Below the pieces are notes generated by a model. The model saw nothing but the letters and a program-made list of their open reading frames with translations. It made no database searches and was not told the DNA's origin. Source: DASSUW01 sp963830725 (GTDB lineage: Bacteria; Actinomycetota; Thermoleophilia; Solirubrobacterales; Solirubrobacteraceae). From it: 64,000 nt of DNA. This document shows, piece by piece, positions 1 to 7,103 of the stretch. Position 1 is the stretch's first letter. The number at the start of each line of letters is the position of its first letter. Position numbers and translations under genes: made by a program. Location: the NCBI GenBank assembly GCA_963830725.1, contig CAWHNO010000004.1:1-64000 (forward strand), in the 5' to 3' direction.

Positions 1-120
1 TGGAGGACTTCCTGCTCCGGCCGGTCGACGGCGATTGGACCCTCAACGTCGCCGACCTCGCGGCGCGCGATCCGGGCAGCATCCGCGCGTCTCGCTCCAC
101 ATCAGGGGTTCGCGGAATGA
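1..120 (+). CDS. possible 3' end of an unidentified gene
   Basis: From base 3 to about base 92 one frame has almost only G or C in third positions and reads as ordinary protein (EDFLLRPVDGDWTLNVADLA...). Coding character is lost after about base 92, and that frame would stop only inside the tRNA (177-179). A switch to frame 1 ends at TGA 118-120, which is a more natural end. I cannot name the product. The upstream part lies outside the window. Confidence 0.25.
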   Translation, partial: WRTSCSGRSTAIGPSTSPTSRRAIRAASARLAPHQGFAE

Positions 121-141
121 GGGATAGGGTGAGGCCGGAGC

Positions 142-214
142 GGGCCGGTAGCTCAGTGGTTAGAGCAGCGGACTCATAATCCGTCGCGCGGTGGTTCGAA
201 TCCACCCCGGCCCA
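142..214 (+). tRNA. tRNA with anticodon CAT (Met, or Ile2)
   Basis: A full cloverleaf can be folded. The acceptor arms GGGCCGG and CCGGCCC pair perfectly, discriminator A is at 214, the T arm is GGTGG-TTCGAAT-CCACC, and the anticodon loop is CTCATAA with CAT at 34-36. The anticodon stem lacks the three G:C pairs of initiator tRNA. The choice is therefore elongator tRNA-Met or the lysidine-modified tRNA-Ile2. The D arm resembles bacterial Ile2 genes, but I cannot decide. No CCA end is encoded. Confidence 0.93.
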
Positions 215-386
215 TTTTCCACCGTCAAAAAGGCATGAATCGCGCTGTAGCGCGGTTTACGTTGTGCGATTTGTGCCGATAGTGCGATTTGGTGCTGTCC
301 TCGGTGCTGTCCTCGGGGAGGGGCGATCCGGGACGGAATCCCTGCCCCACCCGTCCCCCGAGACGTGCGCGGAGACTTGCCAGGAC
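215..386. other. non-coding, less GC-rich stretch behind the tRNA
   Basis: This is unusually AT-rich for the window. It holds a small hairpin CGCGC-TGTA-GCGCG (241-254) followed by GTTTACGTTG, a possible tRNA terminator. It also holds two imperfect copies of GTGCGATTTG and a tandem 13-bp repeat GGTGCTGTCCTCG around 290-317. No gene is convincing here. Confidence 0.4.
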
Positions 387-719
387 CTAGAACGTGAAGC
401 AGCGATCGAAGCTCACGATGAACCAGGTGAACGTCCCAGCCACGCCGCCTAACAAGCCACCGCCAAAGGCGCTCAAGCCGACGAGCCACGCCGGCGCGCG
501 GCACCGCCGTGCCCACCATCCGGCCAGCCCGACCCCCGCGCCGGCGAGGAGCACGAGCGTCCAGACGCTGCCGTCATCGCAGTCCTGAGCTGCGGCAACG
601 AGCGCGCCGAGGACGGCGACGACCGCCGGCCCCGCCAGCCACGCGCCCGCCAGGACCTTCCACGGCGACGCCGGGACGGGCGGCTTGAGCTCTGCGGCGG
701 GGTCGGTCGGTTCTGCCAT
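387..719 (-). CDS. small membrane protein of unknown function
   Basis: This 110-residue protein starts at the ATG at 719 (MAEPTDPAAELKPPVP); a longer upstream extension has poor coding character. After a Pro-rich cytoplasmic N-terminus there are about three hydrophobic segments (residues 20-40, 50-65 and 75-100), separated by short charged loops such as WWARRCR. No family is recognised. It is transcribed towards the tRNA and away from the sigma-factor gene, and sits alone. Two internal Cys residues and one near the C-terminus are the only notable polar features. The call rests on codon bias and hydrophobic pattern only. Confidence 0.55.
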   Translation of the reverse strand: MAEPTDPAAELKPPVPASPWKVLAGAWLAGPAVVAVLGALVAAAQDCDDGSVWTLVLLAGAGVGLAGWWARRCRAPAWLVGLSAFGGGLLGGVAGTFTWFIVSFDRCFTF

Positions 720-1161
720 GGCGGGAATGTGGTTGGTACACCCGCCGACATCCCCGGTTGCGCGGTCCCGTGGGGTCCACTCCAAATCAGGACTGGTTGA
801 GCCCGGCCGGGGATCTGCCACGGGAACCTCGGCTGGCCGCTCGTGTCCCTGCCGGCGAGCCGGCGTCCGCTGCCGCGCGGCTCAGCCGAGTCCGCACGTC
901 GCGATCGAGCCGGTCGCTCGACACGACGTGTACGGCTGCATGATTCACGTGGCGCTCGAGGTTCGCTGTTGACGGCGGCGGGAACGCAATCAGCAGTCCT
1001 GGTCGACCGTCACGAGCACGGCCGGAACCCCTGGCCGGGCCTTGGCGGGGTGATGACCGTTCAACCGGCCCGTCGCCGGTTTCTTACGGCGCCGGCTCGA
1101 ACTCTCCGATCGGACAGGTCCGCGTAATCGGAAGGGCACAGCGGGTTACTGGGAGCAACGG
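720..1161. other. intergenic region upstream of the sigma-factor gene
   Basis: No reading frame here shows the third-position G/C bias of real genes in this window. The only structure I see is the terminator-like hairpin at 1063-1085. A purine-rich stretch GGGAGCAACGG just before 1162 is the ribosome-binding site of the sigma gene. Confidence 0.4.
1063..1085 (+). terminator. possible hairpin terminator
   Basis: Perfect 7-bp stem AACCGGC/GCCGGTT with loop CCGTC, followed by TCTT. It is short and could be chance in such GC-rich DNA. Confidence 0.25.
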
Positions 1162-2635
1162 ATGGCGACCACGGAAGGCCCCATGCCCCTTCAGGACGAA
1201 GCGCTTACCCGCCGTGCGGCCGCAGGAGACGCAGCCGCCTTCGCGACGCTCTACGACCGCTACGAGCGCCGCGCCTACAACCTCTGCTACCGCATCACCG
1301 GCTCGGCCGACGACGCCGCCGACGCGACGCAGGAGACCTTCCTGAAGGTGCTCGAGCGGCTCCCGCGGCTCGACGGCCGCGAGCTCAACTTCGCCGCCTA
1401 CGTGATGACGGCCGCGCGGAATGCGAGCTACGACGCGATCGAGCGCCGCAAGCGCTCCGCGCCGACCGGCGAGATCCCCGAGTCCGCCGTCCCGCTCGGC
1501 GTGGCCGAGGACCACGAGGTCCCCGAGCGCGCCGCGCTGCGCGAGGCCCACCAGGAGCAGATCCGCCTCGCCAACGAGAGCCTGCCGGCCCGCCAGCGCG
1601 AGGTGCTCGCGCTGCGCGAGCTGCAGGACCTCTCCTACGGCGAGGTCGCCCAGATCATGGGCATGAACCAGAACTCGGTCGCCCAGCTGATCTCACGCGC
1701 GCGGATCAACCTCCGCGACGGGCTGCGCCAGACCGCGCTCGGCTCGGTCGCCTCCGCCTCGCCGCAGTGCGACCGCGCGCTGCCGCTGCTCGCGATGCAC
1801 CAGGACGGCCTGCTCGAGGACCCGTGGCTGGCCGGGCACCTGATGGACTGCGGCGCCTGCCGCGTGCGGCTCGAGGCGATGGAGGAGGCAGCGGTCGCCT
1901 ACCGCCAGTGGCTGCTGCTGGTGCCGGCGCTGTGGCTGCGCGACTCGACCGCCGAGGCGGCGGAGCGGATGAGCGCCGGCCGGCGCCCGCCGTCCCGCCG
2001 CCGCCGGAGCCTGCTGGCCGCCGGTGCCGCCGCGGTGCTTCTCCTGCTCGCGCTGCTGGTCGCCGACCGCGCGCAGTCGCCGACGCGCGAGTTCGTGGCG
2101 GCGCCGGCCGCGGAGCCGACCGCCACGGTGGTCGCGGCGCCCGAACCGGTCGAGCGGCGCACGCGCAAGCCGCGCGTGCGCGCTAAGAAGCGTCGAGACG
2201 AAGGCGCCGAAGAAGGTCGTCGAGACGAGCACGCCCTCGCCGCAGAAGCTCGCGGCCGCTCAGCCCGAGCCGGTCGCCGCGCCGCCGGTGGTGAACACGC
2301 CCGCGCGCGAGGCGCCGAAGCGCCGCGTACGGCCGCGACCGGACCCGAAGCCCGTCGACGTCGCCGTGGTCGCCGAGCCGCCGGCCGCCGACCCCGAGCC
2401 GGCGGATGATCCCGTGACGCCGCCCGATCCGCCGACCGGCGCCGTGCCAGAACTGCTCGCCGGCGGCGGCACCGTCACCTCGACGCCGCCGCCGTGCCAG
2501 AGCACGAGCGCAGCCGGCTGCCAGCCGCCGCGGCCGCCGGTGGTGACGTGCCAGACCTGCACGCTCGTCGCCGAGCAACCGCCGCCGCCTCGCCGGCCGC
2601 CGCTGCGCCTCGTAGACCCCGACACCACGCCATAG
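1162..2635 (+). CDS. ECF sigma factor fused to zinc-finger-like anti-sigma domain and membrane anchor (frameshift near 2190)
   Basis: Residues 15-85 form sigma region 2 (YNLCYRITG, DATQETFLKVLERL). Residues 140-185 form region 4 (LPARQREVLALREL, NSVAQLISRARINLRDGL). A segment near residue 230 with HLMDCGACR resembles the HxxxCxxC core of zinc anti-sigma domains. A transmembrane helix follows (LLAAGAAAVLLLLALLV, about 285-305), then a long Pro-rich tail with CQSTSAAGC and TCQTC motifs. Near 2190 one extra base moves the tail into another frame; with correction the gene runs to TAG at 2635. GGGAG precedes the ATG. Sigma and sensor on one chain imply membrane-held, stimulus-controlled transcription. 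No separate anti-sigma gene is nearby. Confidence 0.85.
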
Positions 2636-2727
2636 CCCCTCTGGTCGCTGTCGCGACCTGACGCTACGGTTGTGGCGACCCGGCCGGAGTCCGGGCCTGT
2701 GGCAGCGACGATGGACGGGAGGTTGGG

Positions 2728-4098
2728 TTGGGCGACGCGATGCGCGCATGGGCAAGGACGTTGCCCGAGCGTCACGGCGGACGAGGTGTGCTGTGGGGGC
2801 TCATCGCCGTGCTCGCCCTGGCCTTCGTCGCGCGCGCGGTCGCGGCCGTCAACGGCTGGGAGTTCCGCAACGGCAGCGATGCCGACATGTACGAGCGGCT
2901 CGCCGCGCAGCTCTTCCACGTGGGCGACTTCGGCATCCCCGGCTCCGCCAACCCGTACGACTTCGCGCCCGGCGCTCCGCTCTTCGCGGCGGCCGTCTAC
3001 AACCTCATCGGCGACGTCAGCCCGGTCGCCGCGCGCCTCGGCCTGGCCGTGGCGGGCACGCTGGCCGTGCTCGTCGTCTACCTGCTCGGCCGCCGGCTCG
3101 CGGGCCCGCGAGCGGGGCTCGTGGCGGCCGGGATCGCCGCTGTGTACCCGCCGACGCTCTTCTACACGTCGCTGCTGTCCGGCGAGCCGCTCGCGATCCT
3201 CACCGTCGCGGGAGCCGTGCTCGCCTTCCTGTGGGCGGCGGATCCCGGCCGCACGCCATGGGCGTGGCTGCTGCCGGGGCTGCTGCTCGGCCTGACCGCC
3301 TTCCTGCGCCCCGAGTACCTCGTGCTGACGGCGCTGCTCGCGCTGCTGGCCGTCGTCGTCGTGGGCCGGCGCTCAACGCTGCTGCGCGGCGTCGCGGCGG
3401 GCGGGCTGATGGCGCTCGCCTTCGCCGCCACGATCGCGCCGTGGGCGGTGATCGCCTCGAACGACCTCGGCCGCTTCGTCCCCGTCTCGACGGGCGGCGG
3501 CAAGGCGCTCTTCATCGGCACCTACCTCCCCGGCGACGGGCTGCACGACCGCACGAAGCAGCACCTCTACCACCGCTTCCGCGGCACCGACCCTCCGCCG
3601 GAGCAGCTCCGCCAGATCCCGATGAACCCGCTGCTCGACGAGATCGCGAAGGAGTATCCGCAGCTGCCGCGCGACGAGGCGCTCGGGCGCGTCGGCCGCG
3701 AGAACCTCGTGCGCTGGGCGACCGAGGAGCCGCGCGCGGTCGCGCAGATGATGGCCGGCAAGATCGCCCACATGTGGCACGGCTCGGGCTCGCCGAGCTA
3801 CACGCCGGCGGGCGGCGTCGTGCACTACCTGGTGCTCGTCTTCGGCTTCGCCGGGCTCGTGCTGCTGATCGTGCGCCGCCGCTGGGAGGTGCTCCCCTTC
3901 CTCGTCCTGCTCGTCGGCATCAGCCTGATCGGCGGGCTGCTGCTCGCGGGCACGCGACGCAACCTGCCCGTGATGCCGCTCGTGATCGTGCTCGCCGGCG
4001 TGAGCCTGACGGCGGCCGCCGACTGGGCGCGCGAGCGCGTCGGCCGGCGACCCGTCCCGGAGGCGGACACGGTCGAGTCCGTGCTCGCCTCGCATTAA
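2728..4098 (+). CDS. polytopic membrane glycosyltransferase-like protein (GT39/ArnT type)
   Basis: The 456-residue protein has about ten hydrophobic helices. A first large loop (residues 45-85) contains DADMYERLAAQLF and NPYDFAPGAPLF. This is the arrangement of polyprenyl-phosphate-sugar-dependent glycosyltransferases (PMT/ArnT superfamily), with a short acidic motif after helix 1 and a PLF segment. A soluble loop around residues 255-345 precedes the last three helices. A GGGAGG ribosome-binding site 5 nt upstream supports the TTG at 2728; an in-frame ATG at 2740 is an alternative. It is likely to act on lipid-linked sugars at the membrane; the substrate cannot be predicted. The family call rests on topology and loop motifs. 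Confidence 0.7.
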   Translation: MGDAMRAWARTLPERHGGRGVLWGLIAVLALAFVARAVAAVNGWEFRNGSDADMYERLAAQLFHVGDFGIPGSANPYDFAPGAPLFAAAVYNLIGDVSPVAARLGLAVAGTLAVLVVYLLGRRLAGPRAGLVAAGIAAVYPPTLFYTSLLSGEPLAILTVAGAVLAFLWAADPGRTPWAWLLPGLLLGLTAFLRPEYLVLTALLALLAVVVVGRRSTLLRGVAAGGLMALAFAATIAPWAVIASNDLGRFVPVSTGGGKALFIGTYLPGDGLHDRTKQHLYHRFRGTDPPPEQLRQIPMNPLLDEIAKEYPQLPRDEALGRVGRENLVRWATEEPRAVAQMMAGKIAHMWHGSGSPSYTPAGGVVHYLVLVFGFAGLVLLIVRRRWEVLPFLVLLVGISLIGGLLLAGTRRNLPVMPLVIVLAGVSLTAAADWARERVGRRPVPEADTVESVLASH

Positions 4099-4163
4099 GC
4101 ACGTCTGAGAGAGCCACCGGCAGGGAAGGACCCGGGACGGCAACCACGGAGAGGAGCATCGCC

Positions 4164-4919
4164 ATGGCGGAGCTGAACGCACGCGACGCAAAGCTGGTGC
4201 AGTACCTGAACGAGGCGTACGCCAAGGAGAAGCAGCTCGAGACCGCGCTCCAGGCCCACATCAGCATGACCGGTCGCGCGAGCTACAAGAAGCGGCTGCG
4301 GGACCACCTGAAGGAGACGAAGGCCCAGGCGCGCGGCCTCGAGCGCAGGATCAAGCAGCTCGGTGGCAAGGCCGAGGCCGCGCACCTGCCGGGGCCCGAG
4401 GCGGTGTCCGGGGCGGCCGGCAAGGCGACGGCTGCAGCGACCAAGGCGATGGCCGCGGCCAAGGGGCCGATGCATGCGCTACGCGGAACCGGGGAAGCGG
4501 AGAAGCTGCTCAAGAACGCCAAGACCGAGCTCTGGAACGAGCACGAGGAGATCGGGAACTATCTCGCGATCGAATCGCTCGCCGAGGCGCTGCGCGATCG
4601 GGACACGGCCAAGCTCGCGCGCGCGTACCGCCGCCAGGAGGAGCGCATGGCGACCTTCCTGCAGAAGCTGATCCCGCAGCTCACCAAGGCGGTCGTCACC
4701 GAGGAGGTTCCGCCCGCGCAGCGGCGCCCGGTGCCTGCGCTCAGCAGCAACTCGCGTACGTCGAAGCCCGCCAAGTCGCGTGCGAAGAAGCCCGCGAAGT
4801 CACGTGCCACGGCGCGCTCGTCAAAGCCGGCCAAGTCGCGTGCCTCCAAGCCGGCCAAGCGCGCGAAGCGCTCGGCCAAGTCGCGGCCGGCGAAGCGCGC
4901 GGCGTCCTCTTCGTCCTGA
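4164..4919 (+). CDS. ferritin-like (DUF892/YciE type) protein with lysine-rich H1-like tail
   Basis: Residues 1-175 are helical with ferritin-like features (KLVQYLNEAYAKEKQLE, ELWNEHEEIGNYLAIESLAE, YRRQEERMATFLQKLIPQL), as in the YciE/DUF892 stress proteins. These hold acidic and His residues able to bind metal. From about residue 195 the chain changes to repeats of KPAKSRA and KPAK, with a highly basic Ala/Ser/Pro composition like histone H1 tails, ending ASSSS. GAGAGGAG lies 8 nt upstream of the ATG. The tail suggests DNA or nucleoid association, as in Dps-like protection, but this is inference. Repeat element 1 follows 32 bp after the stop. Confidence 0.8.
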   Translation: MAELNARDAKLVQYLNEAYAKEKQLETALQAHISMTGRASYKKRLRDHLKETKAQARGLERRIKQLGGKAEAAHLPGPEAVSGAAGKATAAATKAMAAAKGPMHALRGTGEAEKLLKNAKTELWNEHEEIGNYLAIESLAEALRDRDTAKLARAYRRQEERMATFLQKLIPQLTKAVVTEEVPPAQRRPVPALSSNSRTSKPAKSRAKKPAKSRATARSSKPAKSRASKPAKRAKRSAKSRPAKRAASSSS

Positions 4920-4951
4920 TCGTCACGCCGGCTCGCCGCTCTGTGGCTCCG

Positions 4952-5157
4952 GCGAACGTCAACTGCGGCTGGTAGGGAGCAGGTGAGCCGGCGAAGGGGT
5001 CGATTCGGCGGCTGGCGTGTGTTCGCTCGCGCATACCGCGAGTCAGCGAGCCGACTGCGGCGTTGGGGCGATCTATGCCGAATACCGTGCACGCACCCCA
5101 CGGCAGATCGGCGCCGTCGGCTCACCAGCTCCTTACCCAGCCGCAGTTGACGTTCGC
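4952..5157. repeat. palindromic intergenic element, copy 1
   Basis: The left end, with CAACTGCGGCTGG at 4959-4971, and the right end (5118-5157) are imperfect inverted repeats of about 39 bp. Inside is a hairpin CTCGCG-CATAC-CGCGAG with further pairing outside it. No protein is encoded. It lies between the stop of the ferritin-like gene and the 3' end of the convergent UPF0303 gene. Its ends match those of copies 2 and 4. Confidence 0.85.
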
Positions 5158-5183
5158 AAGCGCCCTAGAGCGGCGGGCCGGCG

Positions 5184-5648
5184 TCAACGCTCGGCCAGGA
5201 ACGCTCGCAGGACCTCGACCACGAGCCGGTGGTCGTCCGCCTGCGGCAGCCCCGACACCGTGACCGTCCCGACCATGCCGACGCCGCGCACGATCACGGG
5301 GAAGGCGCCGCCGTGCGCGGCGTACTCGCGCGGATCGAGCAGCTCGCGCTCGGCGAAGTCGGTGCCGTCGGCCCGGTGCTTGCTGCCGATGTAGAACGAG
5401 CTGTGCCCGAAGCGGCGCACGACGCGGTTCTTGCGCTCGATCCACGCGTCGTTGTTGGCCGCGGTGCCCGCCAGCGCGGCGTGGAAGAGCTGCTGGTCGC
5501 CGCGGCGGATGTCGATCGTCACGCCGAGGCGGTCGCGCTGCGCGGCGTCGACGAACGCGCAGCCGAGCTCCCACGCGGTGGCATTGGTGAAGGTGGCGAA
5601 CTGGAGCTCCTCCTCCTGGAGGAGCAACTCCTCGAGCTCATCGGCCAT
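5184..5648 (-). CDS. UPF0303 / heme-degrading-domain family protein
   Basis: The 154-residue protein has the signature of the UPF0303 family (DUF336-like fold): FTNATAWELGCAFVDAA, VTIDIRRGDQQLFHAAL, WIERKNRVVRRFGHSS, and a glycine-rich end AHGGAFPVIVRGVGMVGTV followed by LPQADDHRLVVEVLR. The length is normal for the family. The biochemical role is not established; related DUF336 proteins bind small molecules or flavin/heme. The ATG at 5648 is 6 nt behind a TAAGGT -10 box that overlaps the end of the upstream gene, so translation is probably leaderless. Element 1 follows its stop. Confidence 0.85.
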   Translation of the reverse strand: MADELEELLLQEEELQFATFTNATAWELGCAFVDAAQRDRLGVTIDIRRGDQQLFHAALAGTAANNDAWIERKNRVVRRFGHSSFYIGSKHRADGTDFAERELLDPREYAAHGGAFPVIVRGVGMVGTVTVSGLPQADDHRLVVEVLRAFLAER

Positions 5649-5654
5649 GTCCCG

Positions 5655-5660
5655 ACCTTA
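5655..5660 (-). promoter_or_regulatory. -10 box TAAGGT of the UPF0303 gene
   Basis: TAAGGT lies 6 nt before the ATG at 5648, so the transcript should start at or next to the A of ATG. The box includes the TAA stop of the upstream gene. Confidence 0.6.
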
Positions 5661-6275
5661 CGGGAGCGCGAGCACCGTGATGGTTCCGGGTGCGACCTCG
5701 GTGAGCCCGGCGTCGGCCACGCAGGCGGCGAGGTCGTCGCGGCGCGCGGCGGCGGCGAACTGTCTCGCCGACGGCGCGAGCACGCGCGCCGGGCAGCCGG
5801 CCGCGACCCAGTCCTCCAAGCGGCCGCTGTCGGCGGCCATGACGGCCGCGTGGGCGATCTGGGCGAGCGTCTTGCCCGAGCTCATCCGTGCCGCCGGGTT
5901 GAGCAGATAGGTCAGCGCGCCGGGCTCGGGCGGCGCGCTCGCGGGGGCCGCTCCGAGGTCGGTGCTCATGGCCTGGAGGCGCTCGAGCAGCGGCCCGCGC
6001 TCGGAGCGCCGCCGCGGCGGCAGCGCCGCGACGGCCTCGCCTTCGGCGTCGCCCGCCAGCACGTGCGGCTCCTCGAGCACCTGCTGCCACTGGCTGTTCG
6101 TGCGCGCCCGCAGGCAGACCTTGCCGGGGCGCGGTCGCCAGGCCGCGACGGCGTCGGCGAACGCGGGGTCGCGCACGCACGCCACCGCCGCGGCGCCCGC
6201 CAGCTCGCCGGCTCGCGCGAGGTCGGCGATGGCTCCTCGCTGGAGCACGAGGTACATGCGCAGCGGGTCGCTCAC
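5658..6275 (-). CDS. peptidyl-tRNA hydrolase family protein (PTH2-like)
   Basis: This protein has 205 residues. The C-terminal half carries the PTH2 core: SSGKTLAQIAHAAVMAA (GK...Q.AHA signature) and PARVLAPSARQFAAAARRDD, ending VAPGTITVLALP, the usual family end. The N-terminal half starts MYLVLQRGAIADLARAGELA and has a related pattern, so the chain may consist of two diverged halves, as in other actinobacterial members. PTH2 enzymes hydrolyse peptidyl-tRNA; whether this one does is unproven. The GTG at 6275 forms a GTGA overlap with the stop of the small YbaK-like reading frame, implying coupled translation. Confidence 0.75.
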   Translation of the reverse strand: MSDPLRMYLVLQRGAIADLARAGELAGAAAVACVRDPAFADAVAAWRPRPGKVCLRARTNSQWQQVLEEPHVLAGDAEGEAVAALPPRRRSERGPLLERLQAMSTDLGAAPASAPPEPGALTYLLNPAARMSSGKTLAQIAHAAVMAADSGRLEDWVAAGCPARVLAPSARQFAAAARRDDLAACVADAGLTEVAPGTITVLALP

Positions 6276-6409
6276 CGTCGCGCCAGAGCCGCCGTCTCGG
6301 CGCTGGTCAGGGCCGCGAGGTCGGCCGGCGCCAGCTCCAGCTCGAGCACGGTGAACGAGATGCCGGCCCGCCGTGCCGCCTTGGTCGCGGGGGTCTCTCG
6401 GCCTGCCAT
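6272..6409 (-). pseudogene. short reading frame matching the N-terminus of YbaK-type Cys-tRNA(Pro) deacylase
   Basis: It encodes only 45 residues. Residues 4-24 (RETPATKAARRAGISFTVLE) closely resemble the start of YbaK/ProX-type deacylases, which run to about 155 residues. After that the chain continues LAPADLAALTSAETAALARR and stops at the GTGA overlap with the PTH2-like gene. The remaining family domain is not encoded nearby, so it looks like a truncated remnant that now leads the PTH2 gene. GAGAGG lies 8 nt upstream of the ATG. It could still be a translated leader peptide. Confidence 0.5.
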
Positions 6410-6426
6410 GCCGAAAGCCTCTCATC

Positions 6427-6432
6427 TACGAT
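6427..6432 (+). promoter_or_regulatory. -10 box TACGAT of the zinc-ribbon gene
   Basis: TACGAT is 6 nt before the ATG at 6439 and fixes this start over longer upstream alternatives. Only 29 bp separate the divergent start codons at 6409 and 6439. Confidence 0.6.
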
Positions 6433-6438
6433 CCGGCC

Positions 6439-6759
6439 ATGGCCATGCAATGTCCGTCGTGCGGAGGCGAGCTCGTCGATATCGATCGAAGCGGCGTCCG
6501 GATCGACGCGTGCCGCGACTGCCGCGGCGTCTGGCTCGACCGCGGCGAGCTCGACCGCATCCTCGAGCGCGAGCGCCAGGTGGTCGGGGCGGCCGACGAC
6601 GAGGACTTCATCCGCGAGATGACCGGCGGCGGCAAGGAGCACAAGAGCAGCTACGGCTTCGACGCCCGGACGGCCGAGCGGATCTACTCCGACTACCGCT
6701 CGCACAAGCAGCACAAGAAGCGCAAGAAGAAGAGCTTCCTCGACGAGCTGTTCGATTGA
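6439..6759 (+). CDS. TFIIB-type zinc-ribbon protein
   Basis: This 106-residue protein opens with MAMQCPSCGGELVDIDRSGV and then IDACRDCRGVWLDRGELDRI. The two CxxC pairs around residues 5-30 and the GVWLDRGEL signature define the zf-TFIIB family. The rest is charged and ends in a Lys/His-rich stretch (SHKQHKKRKKKSFLDELFD), which could bind nucleic acid. The function is unknown in this family. The stop overlaps the TTG start of the VOC gene by 4 bp (TTGA), so both are co-translated. A TACGAT box 6 nt before the ATG points to a leaderless mRNA. Confidence 0.85.
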   Translation: MAMQCPSCGGELVDIDRSGVRIDACRDCRGVWLDRGELDRILERERQVVGAADDEDFIREMTGGGKEHKSSYGFDARTAERIYSDYRSHKQHKKRKKKSFLDELFD

Positions 6760-7103
6760 TCGACGCCGTCCACTCGATCCTGTTCGCGCGCGATGCCGAC
6801 GCCGCGCGCGCCTTCTTCGCCGACGTGCTGAACCTGCGGTCGGTCGATGCCGGCGGCGGCTGGCTGATCTTCGCGCTGCCGCCCGCGGAGCTTGCCGTCC
6901 ACCCGGCCGACGACGGCGGGGCGCGGCACGAGCTGTACCTGATGACCGGCGACCTCGACGCCACGCTCGCGGAGCTGCGCGAGCGCGGGGTCAGTATCGC
7001 GTCTGAACCGTCGGACCAGGGGTGGGGGGTGCTGGCAGCCGTCGAGGTGCCGGGGTTCGGATCGCTCGGGCTCTACGAGCCGCGCCACCCGGTGCCTCGG
7101 TGA
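6756..7103 (+). CDS. VOC (glyoxalase/dioxygenase superfamily) protein
   Basis: This 115-residue protein has one VOC module pair: IDAVHSILFARDADAARAFF at the start, then FALPPAELAVHPAD, HELYLMTGDLDATLAELRERG and FGSLGLYEPRHP. The spacing of His and Glu residues fits a metal-binding beta-alpha-beta-beta-beta fold, but no substrate can be assigned. The TTG start overlaps the preceding zinc-ribbon stop. Its 3' end overlaps the convergent membrane-protein gene by 113 bp. Confidence 0.75.
   Translation: MIDAVHSILFARDADAARAFFADVLNLRSVDAGGGWLIFALPPAELAVHPADDGGARHELYLMTGDLDATLAELRERGVSIASEPSDQGWGVLAAVEVPGFGSLGLYEPRHPVPR

Noticed and set aside
200..386. Attachment site or integrase remnant at the tRNA 3' end
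   Set aside because: No integrase sequence and no second copy of the tRNA end is visible in the window; only a local drop in GC.
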